Counted from the first letter of the stretch, positions 32,711-43,785 are shown. The stretch: 64,000 bases of DNA from Prosopocoilus inquinatus (GCA_036172665.1 CM069872.1:50888101-50952100), one strand, 5' to 3'. The notes: generated by a model from the letters alone, not told the origin. Made by a program: numbers and translations.

Positions 32711-35700
32711 TCAGTGATATGCGGGGAGGGCGTATTTGGCAACTGGAGCGGCGTACGCTATGGGGGCGGCGATTTTGGCAACCGGAGCGACGGCCTTGAC
32801 GGCCACGCCAAGTGGTTCGCGGTGTACAACCGCGTTGAAACCGTTGTGGGGATCGGCGGTGTACTCGACGGTTCTCTTGGTTCCATCGGAGTCGATGAGG
32901 GAGTAACTGCCCTGGACGACGTCGCCGTCGCGTGTTTCATGTTGGCTCTTGCTGTCACCGGTAAGTCCATCTTGGATGTCATAAGCGAAGGAGTATTGAG
33001 GATGAGGATCGTAATCGTCGGCGACTACGGTTTTCGCTACGGCCAAAGGAGCGGCGTATTTGGCTACGGGCGCGGCGTAACTCAGATACGGAGAAGGTGC
33101 GGCAAGACCAATGGCACCAGCATGAGCGATGGCCACAAAGGCAGCGAATAATGCAAGCTATGACGTAAAACAAATAATTCTCAACTTCAATTAATAATCT
33201 TTTTTTGTAAAATACAGAAACAAAAGGCACCGGGCGCGTTCAGCGGACGCTCTGCGGCTGAATTGCTTACTCAGCAGTGGTTTGTGAGTGGCTATTACCT
33301 TAATGTGAGCCAATCACAAACGATTGTTGAGTAAGCAACTCAGCCGCTGAGAATCCTTGAACGCGCCCATTTGTTTAAACTGTTTAATATGTTGGCTTCA
33401 GTGTCCTATCTAATTGTGTTTAATCTGTGACAGAAAAAACTAATATCGCCATATACGAAGATAAAACATTAATTAATAACAATTATAAACTTAGAAGTAA
33501 TAGAAATATGAGTAAATAACACAAATAAATGATTAAAGATGTAAAGTGAGCATAAATAACTGCAAATACATTTAAATTAACATGAAGTTGTAGCGCGTCT
33601 TTTTAAAAAAAAATTATTGGAGTAAGCCACGACTTTTTATTTTAGTTGGCGGCATTGAATGCGTGACATTTAATTATATTATAATGGCCTTCATTAATTT
33701 AATTCAATTATCTGACAGTTTGATGACTAAAATCAAAATTTCAGTTGTTTTTTTAGAATTGCCAGCGTCTTTTGTAAAATCAAGGCTTACTCAAATTAAA
33801 AATTTAAAAAAAATCTACATCGATATGTTATTAAAACAAATGCAAACAATATGCAGTTACAGTGTTGCAAATAACTGAATAAAAGAATGCTCTTGATTGT
33901 ATTGCCAACTGAAACAGTTATACTCGATCAATTCAATTGTCTTTTCAGAATTGTAAAATCATGGCCTACTCAAATTGAAAAAATTAAAAATCTGTATCGA
34001 TCTGTCAATAGAACAAATGCGAACAATATCCAGTTAGTGTTGCAAATAGTCGAATAAGAAAACGCTCTTCATTGCACTGCCAACTGAAACAGTTATACTC
34101 GATCACTTTGTATAAAAACTAAACTAAAAGGAGTAAATTTAATTAAGAAAACGAAATTAGAAACTAATAATAAAAAATTGCACAGAAAAATAAATTAAAA
34201 AGTAACAAAGGTAGCTCAATGGAAAATGTAGAATCAATAAAAAGAATTAAATTAATTTAAAAGATGTTAGTAACAATTATAAAGTTTGAAATTATAGAAT
34301 TAAGACTAAATAAATCAAATAAATAGTTAAGGATGCAAAGTAATCGTAAATAGCTGCAAATGCGTTTAAATTAGCATGAAGTTGTACCGCGTCATTAAAT
34401 AACATTTTATTTTAGTTGGCGGCATTGAATGCGTGACATTCAATTGTATTGTAATGGATGAATCGGGGCTTTATTAATTTAGTTTCAAGTATCTGACAGT
34501 TTGAAGACTTAAATCAAAATTTCAGTTGTGTTTTCAGAATTGTAAAACTAATTAAAAAATTTTAAAAATTTGTATCGATCTGTTATTAGAACAAATGCAA
34601 ACAATATCCAGTTACAGTGTTGCAAATAGTCGAATAAGAAAACGCTCTTCATTGTGTTGCCAACTGAAACAGTTATAATCGATCGCTTTGTATAAAAAAA
34701 AAAAACTAAACTAAAAGGAAGAAAATGAATTAGGAAAACTAATAATAAAAAAGAATTGCAAATTATCAAAGAAAACGCAATGAAAGATGTAGAATCAATA
34801 AAAAAATTAATTTTTAAATTAGTTTAAAAGATGTTCTCTTTCCAAAAGGCAATTATGATGAAACTAATTAAAGTTTAATTAAAGTCAAGCTTAAATCAGT
34901 AAATTTTCAATTACAAAAGTTTAATTAAAGTTTGAAAGCAAAAACTTTAAAAAAATCTAATCAATTCGTCTCAAAAAAAAAATTAATTCAACAAAATTTG
35001 AAGATCCGCAAGAGTAAACAAAGTTTAAAAAAATACATTTAAACTTAATTTAACAGATTCAATTTTAAAACATTTATTTTACTTTAGTTTCTGTAGCGAA
35101 TTTAAAAACATTAATTAACATTTATTTTATTACCAATTTTGTTGTAAATCGTTTTTGATTGCAGTGAATCCCTCGAGTATCCACTGTACAATTGTTTCAG
35201 CCCTGTTTGGGGCTTCGCCAGCAGAAGTATAGCTCGAGAGTTTGCTTGCAAACTAATAACTTGTCCGAGGTCAGTACATTATTGAATGGTTAAATAAAGA
35301 GAACAAAACAAAAAACAAAAAAAAATAGATTTAACAAAGATGCAATTCTTTCGTATTATTAAAAAAAAATAGTTTTGTCCAACGAATTTCAATTAATTTA
35401 TTTTATCAATTTTGTTGCAAATCGTCTCTTATTGCAGTGGAACCCTCGAGCATCCACTGTACAACTGTTTCAGCGCCATTTGGGGCTTCGTCAGCAGAAG
35501 CGTAACTCGAGAGTTCCCTTGCAAACCAAAACGACTAGTCCGAGAATATTCATTTATTTTATCAAATTCTAACAAAGCCTAATAAATTATTGAATGGTTA
35601 AATAAAGAAAACTAAAAAAAAAAACTCAAAAAACATTTTTTCGTATTATTTTAAAATAGTTTAGTTTTGTCCAACGAATTTAAAAACTTCAATTTTGTTG

Positions 35701-37442
35701 CAAATCGTTTTAGATTGCAGTGGATCCGTCCAGCATCCACTGTACAGCTGTTTCAGCCCTACTTGGAGCTTCGTCAGCAGAAGCGAAGCTGGAGAATTCC
35801 CTTGCAAACCGAAACGACTTGTCCGAGAATATTCATTTATTTTATCAAATTCTAACAATAAAGCCTAATAAATGATTGAATGGTTAAGTAAAGAAAACTA
35901 AAAAAAAACTCAAAAAAGAGACAGATTTAACAAGGATACAGTTTTTTCGTATTATTTTAAAATAATTTAGTGTCATCCAACGAATTTAAAAACATTTGTC
36001 TTATCAATTTTTTTGCAAATCGTTTTTGATTGCAGTGGATACCTCGAGCAGCAGCTGTTTCAGCCCTGTTTGGAGATTCGTCAGCAGAAGAGTAGCTCGA
36101 GAGTTCCCTTGCAAACCAAAACGACTTGTTAGAGGATATTCATTTATTTTATTAAGAATAATAATAAATTATTGAATAATTAAATTAAAAAACTAAAAAA
36201 AAAAAAAAAAACTCAAAAAACAGACAGATTTAACAAAGATGCAGTTCTTTCGTATTATTTTAAAATAATTTAGTGTCGTCCAACGAATTTAAAAACATTT
36301 GTTTTATTAAATTTTTTGCAAATCGTTTTTTTTTATTAAGAATAATAATAAATTATTGAATAATTAAATTAAAAAACTAAAAAAAAAAACTCAAAAAACA
36401 GACAGATTTAACAAAGATGCAGTTCTTTCGTATTATTTTAAAATAATTTAGTGTCGTCCAACGAATTTAAAAACATTTGTCTTATCAATTTTTTTGCAAA
36501 TCGGTTTTTGATTGCAGTGGATACCTCGAGCAGCAGCTGTTTCAGCCCTGTTTGGAGTTTCGTCAGCAGAAGAGTAGCTCGAGAGTTCCCTTGCAAACCA
36601 AAACGACTTGTTAGAGGATATTAATTTATTTTATTAAGAATAATAATAAATTATTGAATAATTAAATTAAAAAACTAAAAAAAAACTAAAAAAACATACA
36701 CATTTAACAAGGATACAGTTTTTTCGTATTATTTTAAAATAATTTAGTGTCGTCCAACGAATTTAAAAACATTTGTCTTATCAATTTTTTTGCAAATCGG
36801 TTTTTGATTGCAGTGGATACCTCGAGCAGCAGCTGTTTCAGCCCTGTTTGGAGTTTCGTCAGCAGAAGAGTAGCTCGAGAGTTCCCTTGCAACCCAAAAC
36901 GACTTGTTAGAGGATATTAATTTATTGTATTAAGAATAATAATAAATTATTGAATAATTAAATTAAAAAACTAAAAAAAAAAAAAAAATCAAAAAACAGA
37001 CAGATTTAACAAAGATGCAGTTTTTTCGTATTATTTTAAAATAATTTAGTGTCGTCCAACGAATTTAAAAACATTTGTTTTATTAAATTTTTTGCAAATC
37101 GTTTTTGATTGCAGTGGATACCTCGAACAGCAGCTGTTTCAGCCCTGTTTGAAGTTTCGTCAGCAGAAGAGTAGCTCGAGAGTTCCCTTGCAAACCAAAA
37201 CGACTTGTTAGAGGATATTCATTTATTTTATTAAGAATAATAATAAATTATTGAATAATTAAATTAAAAACTAATAAAAAAAAACTCAAAAAACAGACAG
37301 ATTTAACAAAGACGCAGTTCTTTGGTATGGTTTTAAAATAATTTAGTTTCGTCCAAACGAATTAAAAAAATAAATAAATTAATTAAATATTTACGATTTC
37401 GTAACGACCAAATTATGCGATTGATCTTACCTTAAAAAACAT
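32711..37442 (-). CDS. Cuticular protein, RR-2 (CPR) family
   Basis: A secreted structural protein that binds chitin in the exoskeleton. Exon 1 codes only MFFK (37442-37431), followed by the donor GTAAGA. Exon 2 is 33157-32711 and starts after the acceptor TCATAG. The join is in phase 0 and gives 152 residues. A signal peptide covers about residues 1-17 ([17 protein letters not shown]). Ala/Pro/Val repeats of the [10 protein letters not shown] type flank the Rebers-Riddiford domain (about residues 60-125), with [29 protein letters not shown] and [17 protein letters not shown]. The G-x-Y-x-L and YTAD-x-NGF spacing is RR-2, usually linked to stiff cuticle. A very short first coding exon is usual for CPR genes. 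The 4.27 kb intron holds the whole hammerhead repeat array, in sense. Exon 1 was found by frame and splice sites and supported by the promoter just upstream. Confidence 0.92.
33232..33368. mobile_element. Foldback MITE, GGGCGCGTTCA ends
   Basis: GGGCGCGTTCAGCGGACGCT faces TGAACGCGCCC. Inside, TTGCTTACTCAGCAG faces TTGAGTAAGCAACTCAGC. 137 bp, inside the cuticle gene intron. Two relatives lie at 60724 and 60878. Confidence 0.85.
33575..34800. repeat. Complex direct repeat in the cuticle gene intron
   Basis: CATGAAGTTGTA plus GGCGGCATTGAATGCGTGACATT occurs at about 33583 and 34376 (roughly 795 bp apart). A block with ACAATATCCAGTTACAGTGTT and CGCTCTTCATTG and TTGCCAACTGAAACAGTTAT occurs three times (about 33841, 34020, 34600). 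34800-35090 is AT-rich with nothing recognised. Confidence 0.75.
35172..35238 (-). ncRNA. Hammerhead motif, array copy 1, core mutated
   Basis: The core reads CUGGCGA, so the conserved A after CUG is G. GAAA, the GUA cleavage triplet, stem II (AGCCCC/GGGCU) and the CUCGAG/CUCGAG outer stem I are kept. Probably inactive. Confidence 0.7.
35445..35511 (-). ncRNA. Hammerhead motif, array copy 2, intact core
   Basis: On the minus strand: CUGACGA (plus 35488-35494), GAAA (35468-35471), stem III GAAACAGUUGUA with predicted cleavage after the A at 35460. Stem I inner pairs are UCUG-side to CAG-side, and the outer stem is CUCGAG with CUCGAG. Stem II has one C-C mismatch (AGCCCC/GGCGCU). Confidence 0.8.
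35728..35793 (-). ncRNA. Hammerhead motif, array copy 3, intact core with stem I covariation
   Basis: On the minus strand: CUGACGA, stem II AGCUC/GGGCU, GAAACAGCUGUA. The outer stem I is CCAGC with GCUGG where the other units have CUCGAG with CUCGAG. Both sides changed so as to keep pairing, which is evidence for selection on structure or for descent from a functional master. Confidence 0.8.
36043..36101 (-). ncRNA. Hammerhead remnant, array copy 4, cleavage site deleted
   Basis: CUGACGA and GAAACAGCUG are kept, but the GUACAGUGG-like stretch is missing. GAAACAGCUG runs straight into CUGCUCGAGG, so the GUA cleavage triplet and inner stem I are lost. Confidence 0.75.
36525..36583 (-). ncRNA. 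Hammerhead remnant, array copy 5, cleavage site deleted
   Basis: Same deletion as copy 4; core CUGACGA and GAAA remain. Confidence 0.75.
36821..36879 (-). ncRNA. Hammerhead remnant, array copy 6, cleavage site deleted
   Basis: Same deletion as copies 4 and 5, nearly identical to copy 5. Confidence 0.75.
37122..37180 (-). ncRNA. Hammerhead remnant, array copy 7, cleavage site deleted
   Basis: Same deletion; in addition the outer stem I reads TTCGAG on one side. It lies about 250 nt downstream of the cuticle gene exon 1 donor. Confidence 0.75.
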
Positions 37443-37468
37443 TGTGTTTCTTTTGCTGACTTCTTACA

Positions 37469-37506
37469 GAATGATGCCGTCTGCAACCAACGTGGTGGCT
37501 TTTATA
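37469..37506 (-). promoter_or_regulatory. Core promoter of the cuticular protein gene (TATA + initiator)
   Basis: On the minus strand TATAAAAG (37506-37499) is followed 34 nt on by TCATTC, an insect-type initiator (predicted start near 37472). Then come a 30-nt leader and CACAATG. This supports the assigned 12-nt first coding exon. Confidence 0.7.
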
Positions 37507-38274
37507 CATCAGAATTGTGCAAGAGTTTGCATAAGCCCGAATATTCGGCGGCGGCATTGGGCCCCACCTGCCACTTTCACGACCCTTACTTTGATACCAG
37601 ATCTAGGCTCTGCGATACTACAATTCGCAATTTTGCTTTTTCTAAGTAGGCGCAACAAACCGCCTATGTCTACACGCATGAAAACTATTAGGAAAAAAAA
37701 ATTGCAAAAAGAAGAAAAAAAAAACATATATTTTTTTAATGATATTTAAGGTAGAAACGAGTTTCCGAATGCCACTTGAAATTCCTATCAAACTCAAGTG
37801 CGTTCCAGTTTCCACAATCAAAAGTGTTACGTACCATTGTCCAAGTGGGTAATTAAAAAAAAGTTGGTTTCGGTGTTCGATGTTGGTCGTTCGTTGCAGA
37901 TTATTGCAACAAGAGATAACATTGTACAGATCAGAAATCCTGATATAACATTTTTTTTTTTGCCGGTTCAGTTCGAATTCGTACAAACTCAAAACGACCT
38001 TTGCGGACAATAAGACGGCACTTTTCTGATTGTTTTAGGTGCTCAAATTTCAATCGTTTCAATCAGTCGTTACATAACAAGAAACAATCGTAAACGGTGA
38101 CTACAATAACCGAACCCTCATTTGCATACATTAAATGTCGATTGATTCGAGATTGAGAACGAACTTGAGTTCTTAATTTATTTATAGCTGGGTCACTTGA
38201 AATTTGTTTTATTTGATTAATCGAAGAATTTTAACTTTATATTTAGGATTAAAATTTAATTACTGGCTAAGAAA

Positions 38275-38540
38275 TTAATAAATAGGTAAATATGCAGGTA
38301 CAAATTGTGTATGTATTTTAGAAATAGCCAAGTTTTCTATAAGCATAATTTGAATAAAATAAATAATTGTAGTGAGCTGGATGTCCATAGTAAATAAATA
38401 AATAAATAAATAAATAACATACAATAACATACAATACATAGAACATACAAGTAGGTACAGAGTCACTACGTGAGAATTACCACCCCCTTTAACTTTTTTA
38501 TTTTTGAACTTGGAAAGATATGTTTCATACAAAACTTGTA
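38275..38540. repeat. AT-rich repeat with GGATGTCCATAGTAAATAAA
   Basis: The block GATGTCCATAGTAAATAAAT with nearby AACATACAAGTAGGTACA recurs at 41340-41430 (twice), and both sites share GAATT.CACCCCC.TT.A near one edge. Dispersed repeat, type unknown. 37650-38275 shows nothing recognisable. Confidence 0.55.
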
Positions 38541-38692
38541 TGGACTAATTCATAGTTTTTACTGACGTTTACCGAATAACAAATGCACATCGAGTAACCA
38601 AGATATAAACTGACATTTTATTTTCTTAAATGGAACACCCGGTATATCTGTACAAATTTGGATCCGAGATTAACTTCCGATAACAATTTCTC

Positions 38693-38822
38693 TAAGGGCC
38701 AGTTTTTCAATCGGGGTTTAACTTTAAGCTCCGTTTTATTCCTATGGAAATAATTGTCCTTACAATTGTTATCATGGGATTAAAGCGAAGCTTAAAGTTA
38801 TGATAGAAAAACCAGCCCTAAA
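38693..38822. mobile_element. Foldback MITE, TAAGGGCCAGTTTTTC ends
   Basis: TAAGGGCCAGTTTTTCAATC faces GATAGAAAAACCAGCCCTAA. Inside, GGGTTTAACTTTAAGC faces GCTTAAAGTTAT. About 130 bp. Confidence 0.8.
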
Positions 38823-38864
38823 TAATTTTTATATAAAACGAGTAGTTTTCTAGATATTTGTAAT

Positions 38865-40990
38865 AGGTAAATTCCCAACCTTTTTTTAACCATCGACCCC
38901 TTATGAGAAAATAAAAATTTCCATCGACCCCCACAGAGATTTAATTAATATAAAAAAAACAGCAGGTGTAGATATACTAATAATGTTTTATGCAGATTTA
39001 AAATTTTATTAAATTGTGACAACCTTTCATTCTGTTTATTTTCTTTTATTTAATTTTTTAATTATTAATTAATTATTTAAGTCAATCGTCTTTTTTCTTT
39101 TCTTGATTTGATTTATTTTATATTCATTACATAGTTATCAGTTTGATTCTCTTTTATTGAAATATTCAGTTAAAAATTCACCAATGATTCGATCTGATTT
39201 TATGTTAATTTTATAGAATTTTTATTTTAGTGTCATCTTCTTCAATGAACATCTTTTGTTTTTTTTGTTTTTAAATCCTATTCGTCTTTATTTTATTTAA
39301 TTTTCAATAAAATCAATTCATCGAGCTTTGTTTTTTTTCTCAGATTTCATTTGTTTTGTTTTTTTATTTTTTAACTTGCTATGATTTGATCTGATTTTAT
39401 GTTAATTTTATAGAATTTTTATTTTAGTGTCATCTTCGTTTCGTCAATGAACATCTTTTGTTTTTTCTTGTTTTTAAATCCTATTCGTCTTTATTTTATT
39501 TAATTTTCAATAAAATCAATTCATTGAGCTTTGTTTTTTTTTTATTTGATTTGTTTTGTTTTTTTATTTTTTAACTAGCTATGATTCGATCTGATTTTAT
39601 GTTAATTTTATAGAATTTTATTTTAGTGTCATCTTCGTCAATGAACATTTTTTGTTATTTTTTTTAAATTCCTATTCGTCCTTATTTTATTTAATTTTCA
39701 ATAAAATCAATTCATCGAGCTTTGTTTTTTTTAGATTTAATTTGTTTTGTTTTTTTATTTTTTAACTAGCTATGATTCGATCTGATTTTATGTTAATTTT
39801 ATAGAATTTTTATTTTAGTGTCATCTTCGTTTCGTCAATGAACATCTTTTGTTTTTTTTTTAATTCCTATAAGTCTTTATTTGATTTAATTTTCAATAAA
39901 ATCAATTCATCGAGCTTTGTTTTTTTTTAGATTTCATTTGTTTTGTTTTTTATTTTTTAAATAGCTATGATTCGATCTGATTTTATGTTAATTTTATAGA
40001 ATTTTATTTTAGTGTCATCTTCGTCAATGAACATTTTTTGTTATTTTTTTTAATTCCTATTCGTCTTTATGTCATTTAATTTTCAATAAAATCAATTCAT
40101 CGAGCTTTGTTTTTTTTTATTTCATTTGTTTTGTTCTTTTACTTTTTAACTGGCATTTACCTTTTTGGTTGCTCAGTTTTACCGAGTTTATTTTAATTAT
40201 TATTTCTTTAATATTCACAGATTATCATAACATGACAAAATTTGTCGATTTTAAAATTAATTTGACTTATTGTTATGTAGTTTCATATAATTTTTATTTT
40301 GGTCATATCTTTATCATCATCCTTTATTTTTTTAATTTCTCATTTGACTTTGTGTTATTTAATTTTTAATATACATAATCAGTTGATAGATCTTTGTTTT
40401 CTCTTTTAATCGTTTTCATTTGTTTTGTTTTTACTTTATCAACTAATCATCTTCGTATTCTTTTTCTCTTCGGTTTGATTTTGTTTGAGACGATTTTTTT
40501 ATTTTATTTTTTATTATCAGTTGATCGTCTTTTGTTTTTTTTTAAATCGATTTAAAATAGTAATAATAGAATTATTATTATTATTATTATTTTTAATTAT
40601 TAAATTAAATTAAATTCTTGGTTCTGATGAAAGGCAGTTTCTATAAAGATTTGACTTACTGAGTTTTACAACTTTTTCATTTTCGTCCTGTTTTGTTCAA
40701 CGATCGTCTTTTGTTTTTGGTTTTATTCGACTTGACTGTATTTTAGAAGTACTTTGATTCTGATAATAATCAATTCGACGTTTTCTTTTCTCTTTCATTC
40801 GAGCTGATTCAAATTTATTTGATATTATTTGTGAATCTTTACTTTTTTTATGAACTATTCAGATGGGCCTACATTAAACAAGACTAGAGGTTCATCGACC
40901 CCCAGCCGACTCATAAAGGTTCATTGACCCCTTGTAAGTCTTCATAGACCCTCAAGGAGTGGATAGCAACCCCATTGGAAACCTGGTGTA
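38865..40990. mobile_element. Non-autonomous element with CATCGACCCC ends and ~195-bp internal repeats
   Basis: The left edge TTCCCAACCTTTTTTT then CATCGACCCC and the right edge (GGTTCATCGACCCCC, AACCCCATTGGAAACCTGG) are of the same type as the 10660-14165 element. The interior has about five direct copies (marker ATGAACAT with TTTTGTT at about 39247, 39449, 39643, 39840 and 40029; period 189-202) and T-rich TCTTTTGTTTT runs. Confidence 0.6.
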
Positions 40991-41279
40991 AAATGTCTCT
41001 CGTCTATCAGATAATATCTATCAGATAAAATGTTAGAATTTAATTAAACAAAATTTAGAAAATAAAATTTAGAAAACAAAATTTAGAAAAATCAATTTTG
41101 TTTAAAAAAGAAAGGCTATTAGTATTTAAGATTTCAAATATGTATAAAAATACCAATTGGTCCATTAAAAATAAAATAAAATTTCACTTTATATCTCAGT
41201 TATGCGATGTTCATTTGTTTTTCTGTAAACATTGAATGCAAAAACTTTGAATCAGTCTAAATAAGTTTTGCAATAAACA

Positions 41280-41560
41280 TTTTTTCTCAATTCAGAAAGA
41301 AAGAAGTTAAGGGGGTGAGAATTTTCGTGTAGTCACCCTGTACAAAATAAATGGATGTCCATAGTAAATAAATAAAAAAATAAAATAAAATATATAGAAC
41401 ATATAAGTAGGTACAAAATAAATGTATGTCCATACTAAATAAATAAAAAAATAACAAAAACATAGAATGTATAAGTAAAAAATAACATAAAATACATAGA
41501 ATAAGTCCAAAAGAAATATTCCCTTCAGTCTTTGGAATTATTATAATAAGACTACCTATA
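41280..41560. repeat. Second locus of the GGATGTCCATAGTAAAT repeat
   Basis: Two internal copies about 70 bp apart, with AACATATAAGTAGGTACAAA between them. 41560-42035 is AT-rich and shows no gene or clear repeat. Confidence 0.55.
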
Positions 41561-42035
41561 AACAATTTATTATTTTTTTTTGAATAATTTAATTTATTAA
41601 TTACACTAACTTTTTCTTTTAATTTGATGATATTTTGTAATTCTTTGTAATATCTTCAACACATTTTAAAATAGAAAGCACAACGAATTTATTCTACGCA
41701 GCGCTTTTTCCTGGCTATTCTGTTTGGCAATTCCTTTGGGAAGATTTATGTTTCTGTACGCAACAACAATAATAATTAGTGCTCATTTATGAAGCGTAAC
41801 AATAAATTAGATCGTTAAGTTGTACATTAAAATTTCACTCCCGCATTACCATAATCAAAACAGGCAGAAACAAACGTTCGTTATAAATGTAGATGCAAAA
41901 TAAGTTTTTAGGTTTTAATTTGCGTATAAATTCGCCAATTTGTTTCAATTTGCAATTCTGTGGTGTACAAGTCTAAGTTAAATGTAAAAAAAATGACAAT
42001 GAAAAGCAGAAAATTTATATTATATATACATATAC

Positions 42036-43185
42036 AGTGGAACCTCTTTAATTCAATCAATTAAATGTAAAGAGTCGTTCGAATTAACGAATTGTTTGAA
42101 TTTGCAAAAACATTTTCTACTTCAGGATTTGCATTAATTTTTAAAGTTTTTGTGTTTTCCCATCCTCTGTCCGTTGTTGTTACGTATTTCATATTTTTTT
42201 AATTTTTTTTTTTAATATCAGACACTTGCTTTACCCACTCCATGTTCTAAAGCAATATTGGAGTAACTTAAACCAATTTCTATTTTCTTTTACGTTTTCT
42301 TTTTGACGTCTTAAGTGCATACTTAATGTGCGGGGAAATACTCACTGTTAGTGTTGTCAACTGGTAGGGAAATTCTCTTTCTTTGGGGAATTTTTAAACG
42401 AAAATTGGGAACTTCCACAATAATTGAGGGCAAAAATATTATTTTCAACATTTGTTGCTTGATGACATACTCTTATGTTTTTAAAAGTTTAAAATTCATA
42501 AATTTTATTTCTGTCAGAAAATTTAAAGCTATATATTTTAGGAATTAATTTTAATTAATCTAGTTAATTAATAATATTTTAATCAATTAATTAAAAATAT
42601 ATATTCAGTGTTTTATTTTTTTAGTTTCCTGGATACCTTGTTTTTATTTATTTTTATATTAAAAAATGTTACTATGACGATAATAACTACCGAAACGAAT
42701 TAAGGAGTTTATTTATTTTCTAATATGTTTTCTGTGTTTATGTTTTGACAACAGTTTTCTTCTTATCTGTGTAGCCAAGGCACACACTTAAATTTTAAGC
42801 TGGAAATTCGGGGATTTTTGAGTCAACATAGGGAATTAGTACCACCTAGAAAGGAAACACGCTTTTTGCATGGTTGGCAACACTATCGATTACGTATTTG
42901 AGATGAGTACAGGACGGAATTATGTATTTTGTTCGATTTATTTCGAGCGAGGCGGCAACGAGTGTGTGCATTGACGCGTCGCTGCAGCCGTGTTGGTTTG
43001 CCGCTTCGTTAGTATTTAATCGAACAAAAATATATAATTCCGTTCCCTGGAGATGAGGAAAAGGCAAGGCCGTTCGGATTATCGAGTTAGACGACGTAGC
43101 GTTCGGATTACCAGGTCACGATTTCGGAATTCGGATTATTGGTTGTTCGAATTAAAGTCTGTACTGATCAACGAGGTTCCATTTT
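42036..43185. mobile_element. Diverged pogo/Tigger-like element
   Basis: The left end ACAGTGGAACCTCTTTAATTC and the right end GATCAACGAGGTTCCA show CAGTGGAACCTC-type termini. The subterminal parts have GTTCGAATTAACGAATTG at the left and GGTTGTTCGAATTAA at the right. No transposase frame survives in the 1.15 kb. Confidence 0.5.
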
Positions 43186-43326
43186 TATTAATTAAAAACA
43201 TGAATCGCAGCGAATCCAGAAATTGACATTTAACTGACACCAGTGACAGGTTTGGCTAGTTCAAGAGAATTGAGAATAAAGCGGCAGATAAAAGCTTGTT
43301 CCCTGCAATTCCCTGTTAATTAAGGT

Positions 43327-43490
43327 ACAGTCGAAAGCAAAAAATAGTACACAATTAGTTTCCTGTAATTTTTCTATCTCCAAGAGTACGGTTTAAATGT
43401 GGCTTCAAGTCGTACTTAAACGGTTCCATTTTGGCGAGAAAAAGTTACAGAAAACTGTAATTGTCTACTATTCTTTTTGCTCTCGACCGT
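43327..43490. mobile_element. Foldback MITE, ACAGTCGAAAGCAAAAAATA ends
   Basis: ACAGTCGAAAGCAAAAAATA faces TATTCTTTTTGCTCTCGACCGT-like sequence. A relative of the ends (GTTACAGTCGAAAACAAAAA) sits twice at 32050-32440. Confidence 0.65.
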
Positions 43491-43663
43491 GGAAACTAAA
43501 ACATAATCTAAAATTGTTTTTAGTGTCTTTTATTTTGTTTCTACTCTCTGTCCAGGCTAAGTTGTTTTGCTTTGTTTACATTTACTTACGATTTTTATGC
43601 AAAATTACTCGATTTTTGAAATAATTAATTTTTTACCAAAAAATGAAATCGATTTTCACTTAT

Positions 43664-43785
43664 AGCGTTTTCGACTGATTGCTCGGGTGCGCTCTTAAAG
43701 TATCTCCATCTTATTTTAACCTTATGTAGAAACAGAGGACGGAGATACTCTCAGAGTGCTCCAGAGTGGTCAGTCGAAAACGCCG
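43664..43785. mobile_element. Foldback MITE, GCGTTTTCGACTGA ends
   Basis: AGCGTTTTCGACTGATTGCT faces GGTCAGTCGAAAACGC. AAAGTATCTCCATC faces GGAGATACTC. A diverged relative is at about 44390-44505 (CAGCGTTTTCGATTCAC facing TTAATCGAAAATGC). The rest of 43800-44750 has nothing recognised. Confidence 0.75.

Larger units (their letters stand above)
35090..37380 (-). repeat. Retrozyme-like tandem array carrying hammerhead motifs
   Basis: Seven hammerhead-bearing units plus one shortened unit near 36315 that lacks the motif. Motif starts (plus-strand left edges) are 35172, 35445, 35728, 36043, 36525, 36821 and 37122, spaced 273, 283, 315, 482, 296 and 301. Units share TCGTCCAACGAATTTAAAAA, TTGCAAATCG, the ribozyme, then AACGACTTGT and TATTGAATAATTAAAT (plus-strand order). 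Period, tandem order, AT-richness and a type I ribozyme with tiny stem III match what is known of animal retrozymes. The array sits in the cuticle gene intron and is read in sense with it. Confidence 0.85.

Noticed and set aside
32711..33151. Plus-strand 145-codon Gly/Val-rich frame
   Set aside because: Antisense shadow of the cuticular protein exon.
37470..37649. Plus-strand 59-codon frame after an acceptor-like CTTCTTACAG, with four Cys, looking like a small secreted protein exon
   Set aside because: It lies over the promoter and upstream region of the cuticle gene on the other strand (TATA at 37499-37506). No partner exon with a compatible frame was found on either side, so chance is more likely.
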